A stretch of 6,888 nucleotides of DNA, taken from JAATFY01 sp049276515. Its GTDB lineage: Bacteria > Pseudomonadota > Alphaproteobacteria > UBA9219. Shown piece after piece: positions 1-6,144 of the stretch. The notes beneath the pieces were generated by a model. That model did no database searches. It was not told where the DNA came from and worked only from the letters and a program-made list of their open reading frames with translations. The number at the start of each line of letters is the position of its first letter. The stretch's first letter is position 1. A program made the translations under genes and the position numbers. The stretch spans positions 1-6,888 of the forward strand of contig JBASWO010000075.1 in the NCBI GenBank assembly GCA_049276515.1, in the 5' to 3' direction.

Positions 1-700
1 TCCTGCCCTTGGTTTGCGTGCCATTCGTTTGGGGCTCAAAGAACCAAAACTTCTCACAGCGCAATTGGCCGCCATTTTGCGCGCCTCAACGCATGGGCCA
101 GTGCGGATTTTAATCCCTATGGTCTCCAGCGTCATCCAGATGAAGCAGGTGCGTGAACATATCATGCAAGTGGAGCGCCGTTTGCAAAGGCGCGGGATTA
201 AGATCCCATCTTTACCACCTCTCGGTGCGATGATTGAAATTCCAGCCGCGGCCCTCGCTGCAGATGCTTTGGCTAAAGTTTGCGATTTCTTTGCAATCGG
301 TAGCAACGATCTCACACAATATACACTTGCCATCGACCGTGGGGATGAGCATGTGGCAGATCTTTATGAGCCGTTTCATCCGGCTGTGCTCCGCCTTATT
401 CAATTTACGGCTGCAGCGGCATGGCGAGCGAATATCCCTGTTAGCCTGTGCGGTGAAATCGCCGGCGATCGCAGGGCAACAGCCCTGCTGATTGGCCTTG
501 GTTTGCGCGAGCTTTCTATGGTGCCGTTACGCTTACCTGGGGTAAAACAAGAAATCCTCAAACTCAGCATGCAGCAAGCTATTGAATTTGCAGAATCAGT
601 CATGGCTCAAACGGACGAGGCTGAGATTAAAGCTCTTCTGCAAAAAGGGGCATTAGCTGTTGAAGATGCCCATAAAGATAAGCGCAAACGTAGCGTGTAA
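1..700 (+). CDS. ptsI: Phosphoenolpyruvate-protein phosphotransferase (PTS Enzyme I), C-terminal part, 5' end outside window
   Basis: Enzyme I takes phosphate from PEP and passes it to HPr in the cytoplasm. The first complete codon is at base 2, and the reading frame is open to the left edge, so the N-terminal phospho-His and HPr-binding domains are missing. The fragment begins inside the conserved PALGLRAIR segment of the PEP-binding TIM barrel. Counting the Leu codon at base 14 as residue 1, visible family landmarks are MIEIPAAA (73-80, metal-ligand Glu), FFAIGSNDLTQYTLAIDRG (92-110, Asn-Asp pair and Arg) and SLCGEIAGD (144-152), whose Cys146 (codon 449-451) is the expected catalytic acid. 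The tail ends in a basic KDKRKRSV. Because no N-terminus is visible, a GAF-containing PtsP (Enzyme I-Ntr) cannot be excluded; the position before ahcY favours the classical enzyme of an HPr-linked regulatory PTS. It ends 62 bases before ahcY and may be co-transcribed with it. Confidence 0.9.
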   Translation, partial: PALGLRAIRLGLKEPKLLTAQLAAILRASTHGPVRILIPMVSSVIQMKQVREHIMQVERRLQRRGIKIPSLPPLGAMIEIPAAALAADALAKVCDFFAIGSNDLTQYTLAIDRGDEHVADLYEPFHPAVLRLIQFTAAAAWRANIPVSLCGEIAGDRRATALLIGLGLRELSMVPLRLPGVKQEILKLSMQQAIEFAESVMAQTDEAEIKALLQKGALAVEDAHKDKRKRSV

Positions 701-750
701 TCACGCTTTGCCATCTGAATAGCGGCCTGCTATAGCCAGCATATCTAACC

Positions 751-756
751 AAAGGA
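751..756 (+). promoter_or_regulatory. Shine-Dalgarno site of ahcY
   Basis: AAAGGA lies six bases upstream of the ATG at 763 and fixes the ahcY start. The rest of the 62-base gap after the Enzyme I stop shows no clear terminator, no convincing -35/-10 pair and no room for a known SAH or SAM riboswitch. This fits read-through from the upstream gene. Confidence 0.65.
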
Positions 757-762
757 ATACTT

Positions 763-2082
763 ATGTCTTCAGCCGCTGCGCAACGTACCTCTTCATCAGC
801 CCAAGATTATAAAGTCAAAGATATGTCTTTGGCAGATTGGGGTCGCAAAGAAATCAATATTGCTGAAACGGAAATGCCAGGTCTTATGGCGATCCGTGAA
901 GAATATGGCACAGCAAAGCCACTGAAGGGCGCCCGTATCATTGGCTGCCTTCATATGACCATTCAAACAGCCGTCTTGATTGAAACTTTGGTTCATCTAG
1001 GCGCTTCTGTACGCTGGTCATCCTGCAATATTTATTCAACCCAAGATCATGCCGCTGCTGCGGTTGCCGCTAAAGGCATCCCCGTCTTTGCTTGGAAAGG
1101 TATGAGCGAAGAGGAATATTGGTGGTGTATTGATCAGACCATATTTGGACCCGACTGGAAGCCCAATATGCTTTTGGATGACGGCGGCGATCTCACGCTG
1201 CGCATTCATGAAAAATATCCTGAGCTCCTCAAAGATATTCGTGGTGTATCAGAAGAAACCACCACAGGCGTGCATCGTCTTTATCAAATGATGGAAAAGG
1301 GTCAGCTCAAGATCCCCGCTTTCAACGTCAATGATAGTGTTACCAAATCTAAGTTCGACAACCTTTATGGTTGCCGCGAAAGTCTCGTTGATAGCATTCG
1401 CAGAGCAACGGACGTGATGATGGCAGGCAAGGTAGCCTTGGTTTGTGGTTACGGTGATGTTGGCAAAGGATCTGCTGCAAGTCTTCGTAATGCTGGTGCT
1501 CGCGTTGTAGTCACAGAAGTTGACCCCATCAATGCATTGCAAGCGGCAATGGAAGGTTTCCAAGTCGTGACCATGGATGATATGGCATCACAAGTTGATA
1601 TCTTTGTGACGGCGACCGGTAATGAAGGTGTGATCACCGTTGATCACATGCGTAAGATGAAAGATCGTGCCATCGTCTGTAACATTGGTCACTTCGATTC
1701 CGAAATCGAGATTGACGGACTTCGCAACCTCAAGTGGGAAGAAGTGAAGCCACAGGTTGATGAAGTGGTATTCCCAGACGGCAAGCGTCTCATCATTTTG
1801 GCGAAGGGTCGTTTGGTCAATTTGGGCTGTGCAACAGGTCATCCAAGCTTTGTGATGAGCGCCTCATTTACCAACCAGACACTGGCTCAAATCGAACTTT
1901 GGACCAACCACGGTAAATATAAGCCTGAAGTTTATATCCTACCTAAGGCTTTGGATGAAAAAGTCGCGCGGCTACATTTGGCTAAGATCGGTGCTAAACT
2001 CACCACCCTGTCCAAAAAGCAGGCCGATTATATTGGCGTTCCTGTTGAAGGACCGTTCAAGCCAGAACGCTACCGTTACTAA
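763..2082 (+). CDS. ahcY: S-adenosyl-L-homocysteine hydrolase (adenosylhomocysteinase), short form
   Basis: This cytosolic NAD-dependent enzyme splits S-adenosylhomocysteine into adenosine and homocysteine, relieving product inhibition of methyltransferases in the activated methyl cycle. The 439-residue product is complete and ends in the typical KPERYRY. Substrate-site residues align with human AHCY at a steady offset of about nine: His64 (LHMTIQT), Asp139/140 (LLDDGGD), Glu164/165 (SEETTTG), Lys195, Asp199 and Asn200 (NDSVTKSKFDN), His310 (NIGHFD) and His360 (GHPSF). The NAD motif GYGDVGKG is at 229-236, and the family signature SCNIYSTQDHAAAAV at 87-101. The start is supported by AAAGGA at 751-756, six bases before the ATG. 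It lacks the roughly 40-residue insertion found in most alphaproteobacterial homologues (usually about 463-470 residues). I am certain of the function. Confidence 0.98.
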   Translation: MSSAAAQRTSSSAQDYKVKDMSLADWGRKEINIAETEMPGLMAIREEYGTAKPLKGARIIGCLHMTIQTAVLIETLVHLGASVRWSSCNIYSTQDHAAAAVAAKGIPVFAWKGMSEEEYWWCIDQTIFGPDWKPNMLLDDGGDLTLRIHEKYPELLKDIRGVSEETTTGVHRLYQMMEKGQLKIPAFNVNDSVTKSKFDNLYGCRESLVDSIRRATDVMMAGKVALVCGYGDVGKGSAASLRNAGARVVVTEVDPINALQAAMEGFQVVTMDDMASQVDIFVTATGNEGVITVDHMRKMKDRAIVCNIGHFDSEIEIDGLRNLKWEEVKPQVDEVVFPDGKRLIILAKGRLVNLGCATGHPSFVMSASFTNQTLAQIELWTNHGKYKPEVYILPKALDEKVARLHLAKIGAKLTTLSKKQADYIGVPVEGPFKPERYRY

Positions 2083-2096
2083 ACTTCTTTAAATTG

Positions 2097-2144
2097 AAGC
2101 TGCTGGGCGTCAGAAATATGGTTAATTTCTGATTCCCGCAGTTT
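2097..2144 (+). terminator. Long imperfect hairpin after ahcY, probable terminator or 3' stabilising structure
   Basis: The left arm (2097-2117) pairs with the right arm (2125-2144) around a seven-base loop, ATGGTTA. The upper stem of eight pairs is perfect (2110-2117 with 2125-2132). A G-U pair and one mismatch separate it from GGG/CCC (2105-2107 with 2135-2137), followed by one bulged T (2104) and seven more pairs (2097-2103 with 2138-2144). That makes about 20 pairs in all. The structure begins 14 bases after the ahcY stop. Only a short, interrupted T-run follows (TTTGTCT), so it is not a textbook intrinsic terminator. It could instead be a 3' processing or stabilising element. Confidence 0.6.
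2118..2125 (-). promoter_or_regulatory. Possible CtrA-like site (TTAACCAT) upstream of the DivL-like gene
   Basis: The plus strand reads ATGGTTAA, which is an exact TTAACCAT on the minus strand. This octamer was described for CtrA-controlled promoters in Caulobacter. It lies about 68 bases before the kinase-like gene and overlaps the loop of the hairpin. The usual TTAA-N7-TTAA form is only half matched here (TTAA at 2122-2125, TTCC at 2133-2136). A GANTC site (GATTC, 2131-2135), the target of CcrM-type methylation, is close by. Neither has been tested, and one octamer can occur by chance. Confidence 0.3.
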
Positions 2145-2192
2145 GTCTAATTTCATTTCCCTTATAAATCCGCATGGCATAATACGCCGCCA

Positions 2193-4655
2193 ATGACTGA
2201 AAAACCTCATCAGCCGATGTCCCAGCCGCTTATCGTCAATGCGCCATTCGCGGCCATTGCTGCCGTTGTGATTGCGTTTGTTATCGTGGCTGGTTTTAAG
2301 ATGGGTATCGAAGCGACGACGCTAGCCATTATTATTTTGGCCGGCATGACAGGCGGCCTCGCCTGGATGACGTTCTCACTCAATAAACAATTTCGCCAGC
2401 GCGAGCAAAAAGCGCGCACGGCGCGTTTTGTTGCCGATCGCCTGCAAGCCATGCTGCACACCTCCCCAGGGGGTTATTGTCTTTTCACACCACAAGGTTT
2501 GTTGCGCGAGGTCGTGCGTGTCTCATCCATTTTAGGTATCGAGAAAATTGCACATATTGAAGATATCATCGCGGCCATTAAAGAAGCGCCAGATTTTGTT
2601 GGCGCCTTCCGGAAATTGCAAATGACCGGCGAAGTTTTTACGGTTCGTGCGCAAACAGTCAAAGAGTCTAAGCCTATTCAAATTAGTGGCCGACGTTTCC
2701 GTGTGGGGCGTGAAGGTCCTTTGGTTGATGCCCTCTGGTTTCATGATGACCCTGCAGCCATCAGCAAAACTGAAACATCTGGTAGCACACTTCAAAATTC
2801 TCAAGCCATTCTCGACAATATGTCCTTCCCTGTTTGGATGCGGGGTAATGATCTCAATTTACTGATGTGTAACCGCGCTTACGCAAAATCTCTCGATACA
2901 GGTGTTGAGGATGTCATCAAAGAGCAGCATGAGCTGGCCTCACAAACCGCACGCGGCGGAAGTGGCCGAAGCCTCGCCTCAAACGCACTCACGATGGGGC
3001 AGCCACAAAATGAACGCCGCCATGTGATTGTCTCAGGTAAACGTAAGCTCTTGGATATCACTGAAGTGCCGCTCAAGGGTGAAGATGGCACGACCAATGG
3101 GTTACTCGGCTTTGCCATCGACGTTACGCCCGAAGAAGATAAGGAAATTGAATTGCAGCGCCATTTGGCTGCTCAGCATGAGGTGCTTGAGCATCTCGGG
3201 AGTGCCATTGCTATTTATGGACCCGATATGCGTCTTGAGTTTTACAACCGCGCCTATCAGCGTTTATGGGAGGCCGAAGAATCTTTCCTTAATAGTAAGC
3301 CCCCGATGAGCGAAATTCTGGAGGATATGCGTACCCGCAGACGAGCTCCAGAACAGGCTGATTTTCAGCGTTATAAGAAAGAGCGTTTATCGCTCTTTAC
3401 ATCGCTTTTAGAGCCTCGCGAAGATTTGATGCATCTGCCGGATGGCACGTCTTTGCGCATTCTTGCTGTGCCGCATCCTTTCGGTGGCATCATGTTTGTG
3501 CATGAAGATGTGACGGATAAGCTTGCTTTAGAATCCTCATACAACACTCTGATCGCGGTGCAGCGTGAAACTCTCGATAATTTAGCTGAAGGCATCGCTG
3601 TCTTTGGATCTGATGGTAAATTGCAGCTCTTTAATCCTGCCTTTGCCCGTATCTGGAAGTTGCCACCAGAGTTTTTGAGCACCAATCCTCACATTGCAGA
3701 TCTGCTCGAGCATATGAAGCCGCTCTTTAATTTCGGCGCCAATTGGATTGATTTCAAAAATGAAATGGTCGAATACACCCTTGATCGCAGTTCGCGTAAG
3801 GGCCGTATTGAACGTGCTGATAATGCCATTATTGAATATATCACCATTCCTCTGCCGGACGGCGCCGTTCTCAACAGTTATTTGGACGTCACAGATTCTG
3901 TGCGCGTCGAACAAGCCTTGCGCGCAAGTAACACAGCTCTTGCCACAGCAGATCGTCTGAAATCAGAGTTTGTGGCTAATGTGTCGTACCAATTACGCAC
4001 ACCTCTTAACACCATCATGGGTTTTGCTGAAATTCTTACCAATCAGTATTTTGGAACATTGAATGATCGTCAGGCTGAATATACGCGCACCATTATGGAT
4101 GCAAGCAAGAAGCTGCTTCTCCTTATCAATGATGTGTTGGATCTAGCGACGATAGAAGCGGGCCGCATGGCGCTTAATCGCCGCGCTGTCAATGTGGCTG
4201 ATCTTCTCAATACAGCAAAACAAATGACAGCGGAATGGGCGCGTCAGCAATCTTTAGAAATTATGATCGATTGCCCCTCTGACATTGGCGAATTTGAAGT
4301 TGATGAGCATCGCATGAAGCAAGCTTTGTTCAATCTCATCAGTAACTCCATCAAATATACGCCAGCCGGTGGCCGTGTGACCTTGATCGGTCGTCGTAAA
4401 GAGCAATGGATTGTCCTCACCGTTGCCGATACAGGCGTTGGTATTCCTGAAATTGATCGCGAGCGCGTGTTTGGTAAGTTTGAACGTGCCAATTCCCAAA
4501 CTCGCCAAAGCGGTGCGGGCTTAGGTCTTAGCCTCGTGAAAAGCTTTACCGAGTTACATGGCGGACGTATCGAGATTGAAAGCGAAGTCAATAAAGGGAC
4601 GCGCGTTATTTGCTATATCCCTATTAAAGCCGCTGAAAACGCCCAGGCTGCCTGA
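2193..4655 (+). CDS. DivL-like membrane PAS-domain protein with histidine-kinase core and Tyr at the phosphoacceptor position
   Basis: An 820-residue sensor-kinase-like protein. Two hydrophobic segments (about 13-36 and 42-62) form an N-terminal membrane hairpin with little periplasmic sequence. Four PAS-like units follow: a degenerate one (about 83-185), then about 203-312, 329-443 and 459-568. The last two share the pattern (F/Y)N-x-A-(F/Y)-x-R-(I/L)-W and end in DVTD. A signalling helix (about 568-592) leads into the dimerisation domain, where VSYQLRTPLN (597-606) has Tyr599 in place of His and Gln600 in place of the usual acidic residue. The ATPase domain looks intact: N714 and N718, DTGVGIP (746-752), GAGLGLSLVK (774-783). 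Caulobacter DivL has the same Tyr and controls the CckA-CtrA pathway by binding CckA and DivK, so a cell-cycle role is a reasonable inference, not a proven one. There is no Shine-Dalgarno before the ATG; an in-frame stop at 2148-2150 limits any extension, and Met9 (2217) is an alternative start. Confidence 0.9.
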   Translation: MTEKPHQPMSQPLIVNAPFAAIAAVVIAFVIVAGFKMGIEATTLAIIILAGMTGGLAWMTFSLNKQFRQREQKARTARFVADRLQAMLHTSPGGYCLFTPQGLLREVVRVSSILGIEKIAHIEDIIAAIKEAPDFVGAFRKLQMTGEVFTVRAQTVKESKPIQISGRRFRVGREGPLVDALWFHDDPAAISKTETSGSTLQNSQAILDNMSFPVWMRGNDLNLLMCNRAYAKSLDTGVEDVIKEQHELASQTARGGSGRSLASNALTMGQPQNERRHVIVSGKRKLLDITEVPLKGEDGTTNGLLGFAIDVTPEEDKEIELQRHLAAQHEVLEHLGSAIAIYGPDMRLEFYNRAYQRLWEAEESFLNSKPPMSEILEDMRTRRRAPEQADFQRYKKERLSLFTSLLEPREDLMHLPDGTSLRILAVPHPFGGIMFVHEDVTDKLALESSYNTLIAVQRETLDNLAEGIAVFGSDGKLQLFNPAFARIWKLPPEFLSTNPHIADLLEHMKPLFNFGANWIDFKNEMVEYTLDRSSRKGRIERADNAIIEYITIPLPDGAVLNSYLDVTDSVRVEQALRASNTALATADRLKSEFVANVSYQLRTPLNTIMGFAEILTNQYFGTLNDRQAEYTRTIMDASKKLLLLINDVLDLATIEAGRMALNRRAVNVADLLNTAKQMTAEWARQQSLEIMIDCPSDIGEFEVDEHRMKQALFNLISNSIKYTPAGGRVTLIGRRKEQWIVLTVADTGVGIPEIDRERVFGKFERANSQTRQSGAGLGLSLVKSFTELHGGRIEIESEVNKGTRVICYIPIKAAENAQAA

Positions 4656-4664
4656 TCTTCTCTT

Positions 4665-4680
4665 GCTCCGAGCGCGGGGC
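4665..4680 (+). other. Small GC-rich hairpin in the spacer before tsaE
   Basis: GCTCCG (4665-4670) pairs with CGGGGC (4675-4680), including one G-U pair, around an AGCG loop. It sits ten bases after the stop of the kinase-like gene and directly abuts the AGGGG ribosome-binding sequence of tsaE. No T-run follows, so it is not an intrinsic terminator. It may be fortuitous or may affect tsaE translation. Confidence 0.35.
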
Positions 4681-4696
4681 AGGGGTAAGAAATTTT

Positions 4697-5155
4697 ATGC
4701 CTCTCATTTCTCCCGTTCCTCTGCCAACCTTAGAAGCGACCAGCGCCTTAGCGCGACGGCTCGCACCTCAACTGATGCAGGGTGATCTCTTAGCCCTCAA
4801 GGGCGATCTAGGAGCCGGAAAAACAACCTTTGCCCGCGCTCTTTTGCAAGAAATGGGTGTTATGGGTGATGTGCCAAGCCCCACATTCACCCTCGTCCAA
4901 AGCTATGATCCACCGCCTTTTGCTGTACATCATTTTGATCTCTACCGCCTTAAAACAGCAGATGAGTTAGATGAATTAGGTTGGGATGAAGCCCTTACGG
5001 AGGGCGTAAGTGTGGTCGAATGGCCAGAACGAGCCGAAGGTCGTCTTCCAAAAGATTATCTTTTACTGCGTTTTACTATGGATGATAAAAAAAGCCGTCA
5101 CTGCACTTTAGAGCCTCATGGCCTATGGCTTGAGCGCATGAAAGAAATCCCATGA
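4697..5155 (+). CDS. tsaE: tRNA threonylcarbamoyladenosine biosynthesis ATPase TsaE (YjeE family)
   Basis: TsaE is the ATPase that works with the TsaB-TsaD complex to place threonylcarbamoyl on A37 of ANN-decoding tRNAs (t6A). The 152-residue product has the usual family length. The Walker A loop GDLGAGKTT is at residues 36-44, followed by the family segments SPTFTLVQSY (61-70), HHFDLYRL (78-85, with the Asp that serves as Walker B) and VVEWPER (106-112, with conserved Glu108 and Trp109). The start is supported by AGGGG at 4681-4685, although the spacing of 11 bases is rather long. It lies 41 bases after the kinase-like gene, and its stop overlaps the next start in an ATGA, which suggests translational coupling. 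The C-terminal region after about residue 128 is less conserved, as is usual for the family. Confidence 0.96.
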   Translation: MPLISPVPLPTLEATSALARRLAPQLMQGDLLALKGDLGAGKTTFARALLQEMGVMGDVPSPTFTLVQSYDPPPFAVHHFDLYRLKTADELDELGWDEALTEGVSVVEWPERAEGRLPKDYLLLRFTMDDKKSRHCTLEPHGLWLERMKEIP

Positions 5156-6132
5156 GCCGCCGCGCTTTAGAGATAGCCGCTTTTTTAGAGCAAAGTGACT
5201 GGGCAGAGGCCGATCAATTTCCAATCGAAGCCGATTTTTCGCCACGTCGTTATGCGCGGCTTGATCGCGCGGATGGCAAGCGCGCCATTTTGATGGATGC
5301 TGATCCTGATCAACATACGGATTCCTTTGTAGATATCGCCTTACTCTTAAAGAGCATGGATATCTCGGCGCCCGAGATCTACGCAGCCCATGATGAAAAC
5401 GGTCTTGTCATTATGGAATATCTGGGTAATCGCAATTGTGGCAATGCGCTTGATGCAGGCGGTGATGCAAAAGCACTATATCGCCGTGCCGTTGATCTTC
5501 TCATTCACCTCCATCAAACTTTCGATAAAGAAAAAGCGCGCTCCATTGATCTGCCCATTTTCAGTGCTGCCCTCTTTGCATCGCAAGTTGAGACCTACCT
5601 TGATTATTATTTTCCTTATGTGAAGGGTCGGGAAGCAACGCGCGAAGAAGGCGAAGAGTTTAGAGCCGCTTGGCGTCAGGTTTTAAAAAGCGTTGATCAA
5701 TGGCCACAAACACTCATGTTGCGCGACTTTATGCCGGATAATCTGATGGATCTTAAGGACCGCGAGGGCTGGCGTTCCTTGGGTGTCTTAGATTTTCAAG
5801 ATGGAGGCCTTGGGCCAGCCGCGTATGATCTTGCTTCTCTCTGTGAAGTTGTAAGGCGCGATGGAGGTGACCAATATCTTCATGAGATGATTGAGTATTA
5901 TTATAATCAAATGAAACCAACCCAATCGCTGGCGGAGTTTAAAAATATCTGCATCCTTTTAAGCCTGCAGCGCCACATGCGTATCTTGGGCGTTATCGTG
6001 CGCTTAGCGCAAAAGACAGGTCGACAAGAAAAGCTCGCTTTTATCCCTCGGATCCAAAGCTATGTACAAGATCTGGTTGATCATCCAGCCCTTCTTCCCC
6101 TTAAGGTTTGGCTACAACAGACCCAATCGTGA
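5152..6132 (+). CDS. AmgK-like aminoglycoside-phosphotransferase-fold kinase (probable N-acetylmuramate/N-acetylglucosamine kinase)
   Basis: A 326-residue soluble kinase of the APH/choline-kinase fold, closest by motif to AmgK. AmgK phosphorylates C1 of MurNAc or GlcNAc, and MurU then makes UDP-MurNAc in cell-wall recycling. Visible motifs are SPRRYARL with AILMDADPD in the N-lobe (30-37, 46-53), the hinge-like VIMEYLG (86-92), the catalytic loop LRDFMPDNLM (190-199, Asp192 and Asn197), the metal-binding GVLDFQDGGLGPAAYDLASL (211-230, Asp214) and the helix QRHMRILGVIVRL (273-285). The His of the common HxD motif is Leu190. The ATG overlaps the tsaE stop by four bases, so translation is probably coupled. 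In related genomes a murU-type nucleotidyltransferase usually follows; here the next gene is on the other strand. The exact sugar substrate is inferred, and it is not an antibiotic-resistance gene on this evidence. Confidence 0.85.
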   Translation: MSRRALEIAAFLEQSDWAEADQFPIEADFSPRRYARLDRADGKRAILMDADPDQHTDSFVDIALLLKSMDISAPEIYAAHDENGLVIMEYLGNRNCGNALDAGGDAKALYRRAVDLLIHLHQTFDKEKARSIDLPIFSAALFASQVETYLDYYFPYVKGREATREEGEEFRAAWRQVLKSVDQWPQTLMLRDFMPDNLMDLKDREGWRSLGVLDFQDGGLGPAAYDLASLCEVVRRDGGDQYLHEMIEYYYNQMKPTQSLAEFKNICILLSLQRHMRILGVIVRLAQKTGRQEKLAFIPRIQSYVQDLVDHPALLPLKVWLQQTQS

Positions 6133-6144
6133 CTTAGACTAGCT

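Noticed and set aside
701..762. SAH or SAM riboswitch upstream of ahcY
   Set aside because: SAH riboswitches occur before ahcY in other proteobacteria, but only 62 bases are available and I see no pseudoknot-like or multi-stem arrangement.
2143..2168. Promoter formed by TTGTCT and TATAAA
   Set aside because: The spacer is 14 bases, too short for a standard sigma-70-type promoter.
3371..3914. Two overlapping minus-strand frames of 104 and 110 residues
   Set aside because: Both are antisense to the PAS region of the kinase-like gene, have no family motif, and overlap each other in different frames.
4244..4591. 115-residue open frame on the minus strand inside the kinase-like gene
   Set aside because: It lies wholly within the conserved ATPase domain of the plus-strand gene, has no recognisable motif and is one of several antisense shadows in that gene.
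4558..4785. Plus-strand frame bridging the end of the kinase-like gene and the start of tsaE
   Set aside because: It overlaps the conserved kinase C-terminus and the TsaE N-terminus in another frame and has no recognisable content. Both flanking genes are complete, so no frameshift is needed.
5152..6132. Aminoglycoside resistance kinase
   Set aside because: The fold is shared, but the DFQD, GPAAYDLASL and QRHMRILG segments and the position after tsaE point to the AmgK cell-wall recycling group.
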